A stretch of 64,000 bases of DNA from Streptomyces sp. KMM 9044. GTDB lineage: Bacteria; Actinomycetota; Actinomycetes; Streptomycetales; Streptomycetaceae. Position 1 is the stretch's first letter. Every line of letters begins with the position of its first letter. The stretch lies in contig NZ_CP113910.1 of the NCBI RefSeq assembly GCF_024701375.2, positions 248,001-312,000 on the forward strand, given 5' to 3'. This document shows, in pieces, positions 44,100-52,948 of this stretch. The notes below the pieces were generated by a model. That model was not told the DNA's origin and did no database searches. It was given only the letters and a program-made list of their open reading frames with translations. Both the position numbers and the translations under genes were made by a program.

Positions 44100-45550
44100 A
44101 CGCGGACGTGCGGCCGTACGCGGCGGTCGACCTCGGCGCGTCCAGCGGGCGTGTCATGGTCGGCCGCGTCGGCCCTGGCAGTCTGGAGCTGACCGAGGTC
44201 CACCGCTTCCCGAACCGGCCGGTGCGGGTGCCCGAAGGGCTGCGCTGGGACGTTCTCGGACTGTACGCCGGAGTGCTGGAGGGGCTGCGGGCGGCGGGCG
44301 GCGGGCTCGCATCCGTCGGTATCGACAGCTGGGCCGTGGACTACGGCCTGCTGGACGCGGACGGCGCGCTGTTGGGCAGCCCGGTGCACTACCGCGACCC
44401 CCGTACGGAGGGGGTCGCGGAGAAGGTGTGGGCGACCCTGCCGGCCGGGGAGCTGTACGCGGCGACCGGTCTGCAGTACGCGCCGTTCAACACCCTCTAC
44501 CAACTGACCGCGGCCCGCTCCACCGTCCAGCTCGCTCAGGCCCGGCGTCTGTTGCTGATTCCGGACCTGCTGACGTACTGGCTCACCGGCACGCAGGGCA
44601 CGGAGCTGACCAACGCCTCGACCACGCAGCTGCTCGACCCGCGCACCCGCGACTGGTCCCACGAGGTCGCGGGGCGTCTGGGCATCGATCTCTCCCTCTT
44701 CGCACCGCTGCGCCAACCCGGTGATCCGGCTGGGGAGTTGCGACCCGAGGTGCTGGAGGAGACCGGGCTGGCCGGCCCCGTGCCGGTGACGGCGGTCGGC
44801 TCGCACGACACGGCGTCCGCGGTGGCCGCCGTGCCCGCCGCCGGTGAGCGGTTCGCGTACATCTGCACCGGCACCTGGTCGTTGGCCGGTCTCGAGCTGG
44901 ACGCCCCGGTGCTGACCGAGGAGAGCCGCACCGCCAACTTCACCAACGAGCTGGGGCTGGACGGCACGGTCCGGTACCTGCGCAACATCATGGGCCTGTG
45001 GCTGCTCCAGGAGTGCGTACGGGCCTGGGGCGAGCCGGATGTTCTGGGGACGCTGCTGCTGGACGCGGCCGGGGTGCCCGCGCTGCGGTCGGTGGTGGAC
45101 GCCGGGGACGCGGCGTTCCTGGCACCGGGACGGATGCCGGAGCGGATCGCCGAGGCCTGCCGGCTCTCGGGCCAGCCGGTGCCCGGCTCGCCCGCCGAGA
45201 TCACCCGCTGCATCCTCGACTCGCTCGCGCTCGCGCACCGCAGGGCCGTCGAGGAGGCCCAGCAGCTCGCCGGGCGGCCGGTCGACGTCGTGCACATCGT
45301 GGGCGGTGGTACCCGCAACGCCCTGCTGTGCCAGCTGACCGCGGACGCCTGCGGGCTGCCGGTGGTGGCCGGCCCGACCGAGGCGGCCGCGCTGGGCAAC
45401 GTCCTCGTGCAGGCCCGGGCGCACGGACCGGCCGGTGACCTGGCCGGGATGCGGCGCCTGGTCGCCCGCACCCAGCCGCTGACCCGGTACGAACCGCGCG
45501 GTGACACGCGGCGGTGGGAAGCCGCGCGGGCCCGGCTCGCCCGGGGCTGA
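44096..45550 (+). CDS. Rhamnulokinase
   Basis: 484-residue FGGY sugar kinase: AAVDLGASSGRVMVGRV (phosphate-1), GIDSWAVDYGLLDADGALL (catalytic-region Asp), SHDTASAVAAVPA and FAYICTGTWSLAGLEL, and HIVGGGTRNALLCQLTADA (adenosine motif). It phosphorylates L-rhamnulose at C1 with ATP. The order isomerase, aldolase, kinase is common in Streptomyces. Lengths and motifs are intact. The commonly used symbols rhaB and rhaK both exist, so none is assigned. Confidence 0.92.
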   Translation: MNADVRPYAAVDLGASSGRVMVGRVGPGSLELTEVHRFPNRPVRVPEGLRWDVLGLYAGVLEGLRAAGGGLASVGIDSWAVDYGLLDADGALLGSPVHYRDPRTEGVAEKVWATLPAGELYAATGLQYAPFNTLYQLTAARSTVQLAQARRLLLIPDLLTYWLTGTQGTELTNASTTQLLDPRTRDWSHEVAGRLGIDLSLFAPLRQPGDPAGELRPEVLEETGLAGPVPVTAVGSHDTASAVAAVPAAGERFAYICTGTWSLAGLELDAPVLTEESRTANFTNELGLDGTVRYLRNIMGLWLLQECVRAWGEPDVLGTLLLDAAGVPALRSVVDAGDAAFLAPGRMPERIAEACRLSGQPVPGSPAEITRCILDSLALAHRRAVEEAQQLAGRPVDVVHIVGGGTRNALLCQLTADACGLPVVAGPTEAAALGNVLVQARAHGPAGDLAGMRRLVARTQPLTRYEPRGDTRRWEAARARLARG

Positions 45551-45623
45551 CCGGGGGCTGCCCCCGCGCGGCACCCGCGCACTACCCTGCATCCACTCGA
45601 CGATCGATCCAGAAGGAGCCGCG

Positions 45624-46397
45624 ATGCGTGTCGCCCTGTTCCTGACCTGCGTCAACGACACGCTCTATCCGGACACCGGGCGCGCCGTGGTGAAGCTGCT
45701 GACCAGACTCGGTGTCGAGGTCGACTTCCCGATGGCGCAGACCTGTTGCGGCCAGGCGCACTACAACACCGGGTACCGGCACGAGGCCGAGCCGCTTGCA
45801 CGGCACTTCTCCGAGGTCTTCGGGGACTACGAGGCGATCGTGACACCGTCCGGGTCGTGCGGGGCGATGGTGCGGGAGCTTTATCCACGGATGGGCGAGC
45901 GGGCCCGTGCCCAGGGGCGCGGAGACGCCCTCGCGGCCGCCCTGGCGCCGGTGGTGCCGAAGACGTACGAGCTCACCGAGTTCCTGGTGGACGTGCTGGG
46001 GGTGACGGACGTCGGCGCGTACTACCCGCACACCGTGACCTACCACCCCACCTGTCACGGCCTGCGCTCCCTGGGGCTCGGCGACCGGCCCCGGCGGCTT
46101 CTGGAGGCCGTGAAAGGGCTGAAGCTGGTGGAGCTGCCGGGGGCCGAGGAGTGCTGCGGCTTCGGCGGCACGTTCGCGCTGAAGAACTCCGACGTCTCCG
46201 CGGCGATGGGAGCCGACAAGGTGCGCAGCGCCGAGTCGACGGGCGCGGAGGTGCTGTGCACGGCGGACAACTCGTGTCTGATGCACATCGGGGGGACGAT
46301 GAGCCGGCTGCGCACCGGCATGCGGCCGGTGCACGTCGCGGAGATCCTGGCGAGCACGGAAGAGGAGAGGCAAGGGGAGGAGGTGGCGGCCGCATGA
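45624..46397 (+). CDS. lutA: L-lactate oxidation complex subunit LutA (LldE)
   Basis: 257-residue CCG-type oxidoreductase subunit with two Cys-rich motifs: FPMAQTCCGQAHYNTGY (about 38-54) and LVELPGAEECCGFGGTFALK (about 174-193). With LutB and LutC it oxidises L-lactate to pyruvate. The start is ATG 45624 with AAGGAG upstream, 73 nt after the rhamnulokinase gene, so it is probably on the same transcript. It overlaps lutB (ATGA). Confidence 0.93.
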   Translation: MRVALFLTCVNDTLYPDTGRAVVKLLTRLGVEVDFPMAQTCCGQAHYNTGYRHEAEPLARHFSEVFGDYEAIVTPSGSCGAMVRELYPRMGERARAQGRGDALAAALAPVVPKTYELTEFLVDVLGVTDVGAYYPHTVTYHPTCHGLRSLGLGDRPRRLLEAVKGLKLVELPGAEECCGFGGTFALKNSDVSAAMGADKVRSAESTGAEVLCTADNSCLMHIGGTMSRLRTGMRPVHVAEILASTEEERQGEEVAAA

Positions 46398-47944
46398 GCG
46401 GTACGAGCGAAACGTTCGTCGGAATGCCGGCCTTCCCACAGGCGGCGCGGGAGGCGGTACGCGACACCACTCTGCGCGGCAACCTCCGACATGCCACGCA
46501 CACCATCCGGGCCAAGCGGGCGAAGGCCGTCGCCGAGGTGTCGGACTGGGCCGGGCTGCGGGAGGCCGGCAAGCGGATCAAGGATCATACGCTCCGTCAC
46601 CTCGACGAGTACCTGGTGCGGTTGGAGGAGACGGTGACAGCCGCGGGCGGCACCGTCCACTGGGCCGCCGACGCCGCCGAGGCCAACCGGATCGTGACCG
46701 GACTCGTCAAGGAGACGGGCGAGTCGGAGGTCGTCAAGGTCAAGTCCATGGCCACGCAGGAGATCGAGCTCAACGAGGCCCTCGAGGCGGCGGGCATCCG
46801 CGCCTATGAGACCGATCTGGCCGAACTGATCGTGCAGTTGGGCCAGGACCGCCCCTCGCACATCCTCGTCCCGGCGATCCACCGCAACCGCGGGGAGATC
46901 CGGGACATCTTCGCCCGCGAGATGGGCGGCTGGGGCCGCCCGGCGCCCGAGGGGCTCACCGACACGCCCGCCGAACTGGCCGAGGCCGCGCGGCTGCACC
47001 TGCGGGAGAAGTTCCTGCGGGCCAAGGTCGGCATCTCCGGGGCCAACTTCATGGTCGCCGAGACCGGCACGCTGGTGGTGGTGGAGTCCGAGGGCAACGG
47101 ACGGATGTGTCTGACCCTGCCCGAGACACTGATCTCGGTCGTCGGCATCGAGAAGATCGTGCCGACCTGGCGGGACCTCGAGGTGTTCCTGCAGACGCTC
47201 CCGCGCTCCTCGACCGCCGAGCGGATGAACCCGTACACGTCCACCTGGACCGGCACCACCGACGCGGACGGCCCGCGCGCCTTCCATCTGGTGCTGCTGG
47301 ACAACGGCCGCACCGACACCCTCGCCGACGAGGTGGGCCGACAGGCGCTGCGCTGCATCCGCTGCTCGGCCTGCCTCAACGTCTGCCCGGTCTACGAGCG
47401 GGCCGGCGGCCATGCCTACGGCTCGGTCTACCCGGGCCCGATCGGAGCCATTCTCAGCCCTCAACTGCGGGGCACGGCAAGCGAGATCGACGCGTCCCTG
47501 CCGTACGCCTCGTCGCTGTGCGGGGCCTGCTACGAGGTGTGCCCGGTCGCCATCGACATCCCCGAGGTGCTGGTGCACCTGCGGGAACGGGTCGTGGAAG
47601 GCGGCCAGGTGGTCCGGGACGGCAACAAGGTGGTGCTGCAGCCCGCGAGGGGCCACGCCGCCGAGCGCGCCGCGATGCGCGCGGCCCGCTGGGCGTTCTC
47701 GCACCCGGGCGCGCTGCGCACCGGCCAGCGCCTCGCCTCCCGCACCCGGCGCCTGCACCCGCGCACCCTGCCGGGCCCCGGCCGCGCGTGGAGCGGGACC
47801 CGGGATCTTCCTCCGGTGCCGGCGGAGCCCTTCCGCGACTGGTGGCAGCGCACACACGGCGCCGGGGCTCCCCCCTCGTCGGGCGCGGCCGGGGCCCCGG
47901 CGAAGGACGAGGACAGGAGCAAGGACAAGGACGGTAACCGGTGA
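46394..47944 (+). CDS. lutB: L-lactate oxidation complex iron-sulfur subunit LutB (LldF)
   Basis: 516 residues. A LUD domain (about 70-300, VKVKSMATQEIELNEALEAAG, HILVPAIHRNRGEIR, ISGANFMVAETGTLVVVESEGNGR) is followed by two 4Fe-4S clusters, CIRCSACLNVCPVY (about 321-334) and CGACYEVCPVAIDIP (about 376-390). The C-terminal tail is Lys/Asp-rich. It carries electrons from lactate oxidation. GTGA overlap with lutC. Confidence 0.94.
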   Translation: MSGTSETFVGMPAFPQAAREAVRDTTLRGNLRHATHTIRAKRAKAVAEVSDWAGLREAGKRIKDHTLRHLDEYLVRLEETVTAAGGTVHWAADAAEANRIVTGLVKETGESEVVKVKSMATQEIELNEALEAAGIRAYETDLAELIVQLGQDRPSHILVPAIHRNRGEIRDIFAREMGGWGRPAPEGLTDTPAELAEAARLHLREKFLRAKVGISGANFMVAETGTLVVVESEGNGRMCLTLPETLISVVGIEKIVPTWRDLEVFLQTLPRSSTAERMNPYTSTWTGTTDADGPRAFHLVLLDNGRTDTLADEVGRQALRCIRCSACLNVCPVYERAGGHAYGSVYPGPIGAILSPQLRGTASEIDASLPYASSLCGACYEVCPVAIDIPEVLVHLRERVVEGGQVVRDGNKVVLQPARGHAAERAAMRAARWAFSHPGALRTGQRLASRTRRLHPRTLPGPGRAWSGTRDLPPVPAEPFRDWWQRTHGAGAPPSSGAAGAPAKDEDRSKDKDGNR

Positions 47945-48582
47945 GCAGCAGGGAACGGATCCTGGGCCGGGTGCGGCGCGCCCTCGCCGACGTCCCGCGC
48001 GCCGACGACAGGCCGTACGAGCAGGCTGTCCCGCGCGACTACCTGCGCGAGCACGGTGACCGCACCCCGGCCCGGACGCTGGACCTCCTCGCCGAGAACC
48101 TCGCCGACTACCGGGCGGTCGTCCACCGCACCGGCGCCGACAAACTGGCCGAGGTCGTCGCCGGGCTCCTGGCCTCACGCGGTGCGTCGTCGGTGCTCGT
48201 ACCACCGGGTCTTGACGAGAGCTGGCTCGCCCGGACCGGGGTGACACGGGTCGCGGACCGGGCGGAGAGCACTCCGCAGGAACTGGACCGGGTCGACAGC
48301 GTGGTCACCGCCTGCGCGGTCGCCGTCGCCGAGACCGGCACGATCGTCCTGGACGGCTCCCCCGACCAGGGCCGGCGCCGGATCACCCTTGTCCCGGACC
48401 ACCACATCTGCGTCGTCCGCGCAGCCCAGGTCGTCCCCTCCGTCCCGTACGCGCTCGAACGTCTCGATCCGGCCCGCCCTCTCACCTGGATCTCCGGCCC
48501 GTCGGCGACGAGCGACATCGAACTCGACCGGGTGGAGGGTGTGCACGGCCCGCGCACCCTGGAGGTCGTCCTGGTCGGCTGA
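47941..48582 (+). CDS. lutC: L-lactate oxidation complex subunit LutC (LldG)
   Basis: 213-residue LUD-domain protein: RERILGRVRRALADV, VVTACAVAVAETGTIVLDGSPDQGRRRITLVPDHHICVV and WISGPSATSDIELDRVEGVHGPRTLEVVLVG. The closing block is the conserved LutC C-terminus. Last gene of the rhamnose/lactate operon. Confidence 0.94.
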   Translation: MSSRERILGRVRRALADVPRADDRPYEQAVPRDYLREHGDRTPARTLDLLAENLADYRAVVHRTGADKLAEVVAGLLASRGASSVLVPPGLDESWLARTGVTRVADRAESTPQELDRVDSVVTACAVAVAETGTIVLDGSPDQGRRRITLVPDHHICVVRAAQVVPSVPYALERLDPARPLTWISGPSATSDIELDRVEGVHGPRTLEVVLVG

Positions 48583-48700
48583 TCCCGCGGCCTCCACCCG
48601 GACCCCGACGGCCCGGGCGCGAGATCGGCCGCGGCTCCGGCGGCACCGGCCGGTGCCGCGGTGGGCCACCACTGCCCGGCGCGCTCGTCTCGTTGGAGGG

Positions 48701-49064
48701 TTAAGTCGGCGGCCTTCGCATAGCTCTGGGCCATGGCGCCCGCGAAGTCGTACACCACGACCTGTTCCTCGCCGACAGCCCAGGCGTCGTGGCCGGGTGT
48801 GCAGACGAAGGCGTCGCCGGGGCCGACCTCGCTCTCGGCGCCGTCGTCCATGCGGATGTGCAGCCGGCCCTGGAGGACGTAACCGTTGTGGTGGATCCAA
48901 CAGCTCGGGGTTCCGGCGATGGGCCCGACGGATTCGGACCAGCGCCACCCGGGCTCGAAGACGGCCACGGCGAAGTCCGGTCCGGTCATGTGGACGGCTT
49001 CGAGGTGTCCCCTGGGGAAGTCCCGCCGCTCGTCCGGCTTGTCCGGTGTCTTGATATCGAGCAT
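48701..49064 (-). pseudogene. Single-domain cupin gene, frame lost near its 3' end
   Basis: Small cupin: MLDIKTPDKPDERRDFPRGH, FAVAVFEPGWRWSESVGPIAG, CWIHHNGYVLQGRLHIRMDDG and EVGPGDAFVCTPGHDAWAVGEEQVVVYDFAG, about 121 residues, as in other streptomycetes. The literal open frame does not stop after MAQSYAKAADL. It runs on to 48108, antisense over the whole end of lutC, with no cupin-like content. A TAA at 48701-48703 lies one frame away exactly where the protein should end, so a one-base indel close to the terminus is the simplest explanation. The domain itself is complete, so the protein may still work. The start is ATG 49064. Confidence 0.65.
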
Positions 49065-49292
49065 GTCCCTGCTCTTCCGGCCGTCGCTCTGAGCGGCCGG
49101 GGCCGGTCTCCGTCCGTCCGTAACAGCACCGGCGGGGCGGGCCTGGCCCCACCACTCCATCGTCCGTCCGTCAAGGCGGGCGCGCCATTCGGGTGACGGG
49201 GCCGGTACCGGTGTGTCCAAGGGGTGCCCGGCGGTCACGCGTGTCCGATTCGTTCAAGAGGACGGAGACGGTGTCCCGCTACCGTCGCTGCC

Positions 49293-49705
49293 ATGAAGAG
49301 CACCCGGAGAGAATCGCGCCACCTCAGCGTCCTCGTCGACCGCACCGTCGCCGATGTCTACGCCTATGCGTCACAACCGGCCAACCTGCCCGCATGGGCC
49401 CATGGCCTGGGCGGCTCCGTCGAGAGGATCGAGGGGCAGTGGGTCGCGGAGTCCTCCCCCCCCTGGGCCGGGTCGTGGTCGCCTTCGCACCGCACAATGA
49501 GTGGGGTGTGCTCGACCACGACGTCACGCTGCCTTCCGGGGAGACCGTCCACAACCCGGTCCGCGTGCTCGTCGACGGTTCGGGGAGTGAGGTGGTGTTC
49601 ACCCTCCGCCGGCAGCCGGGGACGAGCGACGCCGCATTCGAACGTGACGCCCGTATGGTCGCCGCCGATCTGACACGGCTCAAGGAGTCGATGGAGACCG
49701 CCTAG
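49293..49705 (+). pseudogene. SRPBCC (START-like) protein gene with a C-run frameshift
   Basis: Frame 1: MKSTRRESRHLSVLVDRTVADVYAYASQPANLPAWAHGL and VERIEGQWVAESSP. Frame 2: LGRVVVAFAPHNEWGVLDHDVTLPSGETVHNPVRVLVDG, then EVVFTLRRQPGTSDAAFERDARMVAADLTRLKESMETA-TAG at 49705. The two halves form one SRPBCC ligand-binding fold. They join across eight Cs (49458-49465) where nine would keep the frame. Possibly a read error. The terminal TAG is part of the CTAG that borders the adjoining repeat element. Confidence 0.8.
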
Positions 49706-49870
49706 CCCCATCCTCCGCAGGTCCCCCATTCGGGAAGATCAACTGATCACAGCTGGTCGGCCACCGATCAGCGCAGCGGTCCGCGGTGCAGAACCCACCG
49801 AAGCACGATCGCTTCAGGACCGTGATCCAGCCCGGAGGCTGTGCAAAAGAGTGACCCGCGGAGGACGGAC
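49706..49870. mobile_element. MITE-like element, copy A (165 bp)
   Basis: About 90% identical to 58633-58809 in the same orientation. Terminal inverted repeats: left CCCCATCCTCCGCAGGTC; right end, read inward, GTCCGTCCTCCGCGGGTC. CTAG precedes it (49702-49705) and CCAG follows. No coding capacity. It abuts the SRPBCC stop codon on one side and the broken end of a DUF6629-like gene on the other. Confidence 0.82.
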
Positions 49871-50224
49871 CCAGCCACCGGAGCCGCGGAGAGGAGCGAG
49901 GCGCGCGGACCCGGCGACGAGGGGCTGCGTCGGCCTGCGCAGCACGTTCCGCCGCGTGTCCTTCGGCGCGGCACTCAGCACGCCCACCGGCATCCAGAGC
50001 GCCGGCCAGCGGCAGCGCGACGGCCACCCACCGCAGCACGGCCGGCCCCCTCCCTCCGCCGGATGCCCGGGCCGCCGCCTCGATGAGCTGGTGCACGCCG
50101 AGCAGCAGCGGCAGCGCGGCCTGCGGAAGGTCACCGCTTCGCCCGAGCGCACCGCGCGGGCCCCGCAGGCCGCCGCGATCCCGACACCCGCCACAAGTCC
50201 GGCCTCCGCACTCCAGCACGTCAC
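49871..50224 (-). pseudogene. DUF6629-like membrane protein remnant, cut at the MITE-like element
   Basis: From GTG 50224 one frame reads VTCWSAEAGLVAGVGIAAACGARAV. The next gives SGDLPQAALPLLLGVHQLIEAAARASG with WVAVALPLAG. The first frame then returns with LWMPVGVLSAAPKDTRR. Together they are the start and core of the Streptomyces CWSA...AALPLLLGVHQLVEA-type membrane proteins. The C-terminal part is missing beyond copy A of the repeat. At least two frameshifts plus truncation. Confidence 0.65.
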
Positions 50225-50830
50225 TCCGCCTTCGGGGCACCGGCAGGAAAGCCCATCCTCGCGAACCCGGGGCAGCCGGAGGCCGACGGCACGAAGGCGC
50301 GGCCCTCCTGTTGCCCGGTGCGCTCCCCGCCCCGCTTCGGCTTCCGGGTGCCGGGGGCGGTGTCGCGGCTGCGGTGGACGACGTACGCGGGTGGAATGGT
50401 CGCGCACCGCGTCGGGGGCTGCCCGCTGCTCGGTGCAGAGGGTCGCGAGCGCGGCCGGGAAGACGCCGTCCTGTTCCTTGAGGATGTGGTAGCGCGGCAT
50501 CGCCATCGCTTCCATCAGCCGGCCCGGCCCGGCCGGGTCGCCTGACGTACCACCGCCGACGGGCCGGACCGGCACCTCGTCGACGTGCCGGTGTTCCGCA
50601 TCCAGGGTGGCGGTCTGCTCGGGGAAGTCCTCGGCCGTGGCGGGGAACAGCCGGCGTTCCTCCACCCGGGTGTGCGGGCCGAGCACGGCCGCTGTCCCCC
50701 GGGCCGCCCGCGCCGTCCGGGAACGTCGCGGGCCTCGTGGGCGGGACGCAGGTGACTGATCAGGCGGGCGGCCCCGTCGTGCTCACGGGCCAGCCCGTCG
50801 GTCGACGCCAGGGACCGGCGGCCGCGTACT
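50221..50830 (-). pseudogene. Hemerythrin (HHE)-domain protein remnant
   Basis: Pieces in several frames: LAREHDGAARLISHL (first His helix, near 50790), VLGPHTRVEERRLFPATAEDFPEQTATLDAEHRHVDEV (near 50690-50570), YHILKEQDGVFPAALATL (near 50490), and the ending GRAFVPSASGCPGFARMGFPAGAPKAE with TGA at 50221. These carry the His/Glu metal ligands of a di-iron hemerythrin fold but need at least two frame changes to join. Its stop overlaps the DUF6629-like start (GTGA), indicating a former operon. Confidence 0.65.
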
Positions 50831-51079
50831 CGTACGCGGGGCTTCCCCTCTGCCTCCTCCCCCGGCCCTGACGACGTGTCCGGTACTCGTCCTCACCCTC
50901 TTCCGGCCGTACCGGAGCACCTTGCTGCGGTCCTCGGGCCTCTCCCGGGGCGTCGCCGGGCCGGATGCGCGGATCCTCGCCGATCAGTACGGTGGCGTCC
51001 AGGTGTTCGACCTCGGAGACCTTGGAGAGAATGACCCGACCGCCGATGGCGCGGGTCACCGGGTGGTGGAGGCGGCGGC

Positions 51080-51904
51080 ATGGCCGGCAAGAAGATGACG
51101 AAGCTGCCCCGGGCGGCGTACGAGAGCGAGTTGCTGCGGCTGCAGACGGAGCTGGCGAAGCTCCAGGAGTGGGTGCGGGCGGAGGGGGCCCGGCTGGTCG
51201 TCGTCTTCGAGGGCCGGGACGCCGCGGGCAAGGGCGGCACCATCAAGCGGGTCACGGAGCACCTCAACCCGCGCGTGGCTCGGATCGCGGCCCTGCCCAA
51301 GCCGACCGGGCGCCAGCGCACCCAGTGGTACTTCCAGCGCTACGTCGAGCACCTGCCGGCCGCCGGTGAGATCGTGCTGTTCGACCGCTCCTGGTACAAC
51401 CGCGCCGGCGTCGAGCGGGTCATGGGCTTCTGCACGAAGAAGGAGTACCAGCGCTTTCTGCACCAGTGCCCGATCTTCGAGCGGATGCTGGTGGAGGACG
51501 GGATCCTGCTGCGCAAGTACTGGTTCTCGGTGAGCGACACCGAGCAGGAGACACGGTTTCGCAAGCGGCTGGAGGATCCGCTGCGCCGCTGGAAGCTGTC
51601 GCCGATGGACCTCGAGTCGATCACCAGCTGGGAGGCGTACTCCCGGGCCAAGGACGCGATGCTGGTGCACACCGACATCGTCGAGGCTCCGTGGTACATC
51701 GTGGAGAGCGACGACAAGCGCCGTGCCCGGCTGAACATGATCGCCCATCTGCTGGGCACGGTGCCCTACCAGGAAGTGGGGCCGCCGGTCATCGAGCTGC
51801 CGGAGCGCCCGCCGTCCACCGGCTACCAGCGCCCGCCCCGCGACCTCCAGACGTACGTCCCTGACCACGCGGACGGCCTCCGACCCGGGGACCGGACGAC
51901 GTGA
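51080..51904 (+). CDS. ppk2: Polyphosphate kinase 2 (PPK2 family)
   Basis: 274 residues. Walker A region VVFEGRDAAGKGGTIKRV (about 38-55), KPTGRQRTQWYFQRYVEHLPAAGEIVLFDRSWYNRAGVERVMGF (Walker B-like DRSWYNR and lid Arg residues) and the WEAYSRAKDAML block; single-domain class I-like length. It transfers phosphate between polyphosphate and nucleotides (GDP/ADP). The start is ATG 51080 with GGAGG 7 nt upstream. Divergent from the hemerythrin remnant. Confidence 0.93.
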   Translation: MAGKKMTKLPRAAYESELLRLQTELAKLQEWVRAEGARLVVVFEGRDAAGKGGTIKRVTEHLNPRVARIAALPKPTGRQRTQWYFQRYVEHLPAAGEIVLFDRSWYNRAGVERVMGFCTKKEYQRFLHQCPIFERMLVEDGILLRKYWFSVSDTEQETRFRKRLEDPLRRWKLSPMDLESITSWEAYSRAKDAMLVHTDIVEAPWYIVESDDKRRARLNMIAHLLGTVPYQEVGPPVIELPERPPSTGYQRPPRDLQTYVPDHADGLRPGDRTT

Positions 51905-52010
51905 CCGGGTGATGCCCCCGGCGGCCCGGGCGTTCACGCTCTTCGTGCATGATCGGTGATGGCCCCTCGACCTTCACGGCGGGGAGGCGACTCACCGGAC
52001 CCCGAAGGAG

Positions 52011-52784
52011 ATGGCCTTGTCCATCTGGGAGGCGCTGGCGGTCTTCGCCGCCGGAATCGGCGCCGGCACCATCAACACCATCGTCGGCTCGGGCACGCTG
52101 ATCACGTTTCCCGTCCTGCTCGCCACCGGGCTGCCCCCGGTGACCGCCACCGTGTCCAACGCCCTCGGGCTGATCCCCGGTTCGGTCAGCGGCGCCATAG
52201 GCTACCGGGCGGAGCTCAAGGGCCAGCGCCGTCTCGTCCTGCGGCTCGGCGCGGCCGCGGCGGTCGGCGGACTCGCCGGGGCGATGCTGCTGCTCACGCT
52301 CCCCGCGACCGCCTTCGAGACGATCGTTCCCGTGCTGGTCGCACTCGCGTTGGTCCTCGTCGTACTCCAGCCCCGTGTCTCCGCCCGCGTCCAGCGCCGC
52401 CGTGCGCGCACGGGCACGGTCACCAGGGCCGACGGCGGCCCCGTCCTCTTCGGCGGGCTCCTGCTCGCCAGCGTCTACGGCGGCTACTTCACAGCGGCCC
52501 AGGGGATCATCTACCTCTCCCTGATGGGCATGCTGCTCGACGACACCCTTCAACGTCTGAACGCCGTCAAGAACGTCCTCGCCGCCGTCGTGAACAGCAT
52601 CGCGGCCCTGTTCTTCCTGTTCGTCGCCGACTTCGACTGGGCTGCCGTCCTGCTCATCGCCGCGGGCTCGGCGATCGGCGGCCAGGTCGGCGCGAAGGTG
52701 GGGCGCCGGCTCCCTCCGCGCATCCTGCGGATCTTCGTCGTCGTGGTCGGCATCATCGCCATCGTCCAACTGCTTCTGCGCTGA
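52011..52784 (+). CDS. TSUP-family (TauE/SafE) membrane permease
   Basis: 257 residues, about seven to eight TM segments: IWEALAVFAAGIGAGTINTIVGSGTLITFPVLLA (first TSUP repeat with GxGxxxN), NALGLIPGSVSGAIGY, LFGGLLLASVYGGYFTAAQGII (second repeat), LNAVKNVLAAVVNSIAALFFLF and IGGQVGAKVGRRLPP. Exporter or importer of sulfur compounds or small anions; substrate unknown. The start is ATG 52011 with AAGGAG directly upstream. Confidence 0.9.
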   Translation: MALSIWEALAVFAAGIGAGTINTIVGSGTLITFPVLLATGLPPVTATVSNALGLIPGSVSGAIGYRAELKGQRRLVLRLGAAAAVGGLAGAMLLLTLPATAFETIVPVLVALALVLVVLQPRVSARVQRRRARTGTVTRADGGPVLFGGLLLASVYGGYFTAAQGIIYLSLMGMLLDDTLQRLNAVKNVLAAVVNSIAALFFLFVADFDWAAVLLIAAGSAIGGQVGAKVGRRLPPRILRIFVVVVGIIAIVQLLLR

Positions 52785-52918
52785 ACCAGCACGCGGCGCC
52801 ATCTCCTGACTTCCAGGAGTTCGCGAGCCCTCCTACTGGGACCATCTCCCTCGCGTTTCCGCAGGCAGGAAGGCCCTTTTGAACCCACTCCCCCACAAGG
52901 AGCCACTCACGCTTGCAT

Positions 52919-52948
52919 ATGGCGCCACAATGGCGCCATCATGGCATC
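52919..52948. promoter_or_regulatory. Tandem 11-bp ATGGC repeats, candidate RHH operator in a leaderless promoter
   Basis: ATGGCGCCA (52919), ATGGCGCCAT (52930, palindromic) and ATGGC (52941) recur every 11 bp just before ATG 52949. TTGCAT at 52913-52918 and CATCAT at 52937-52942 could be -35 and -10 with an 18-nt spacer, putting transcription start at or next to the ATG. No Shine-Dalgarno is present. One-turn repeats are typical of ribbon-helix-helix repressor sites. Confidence 0.55.
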
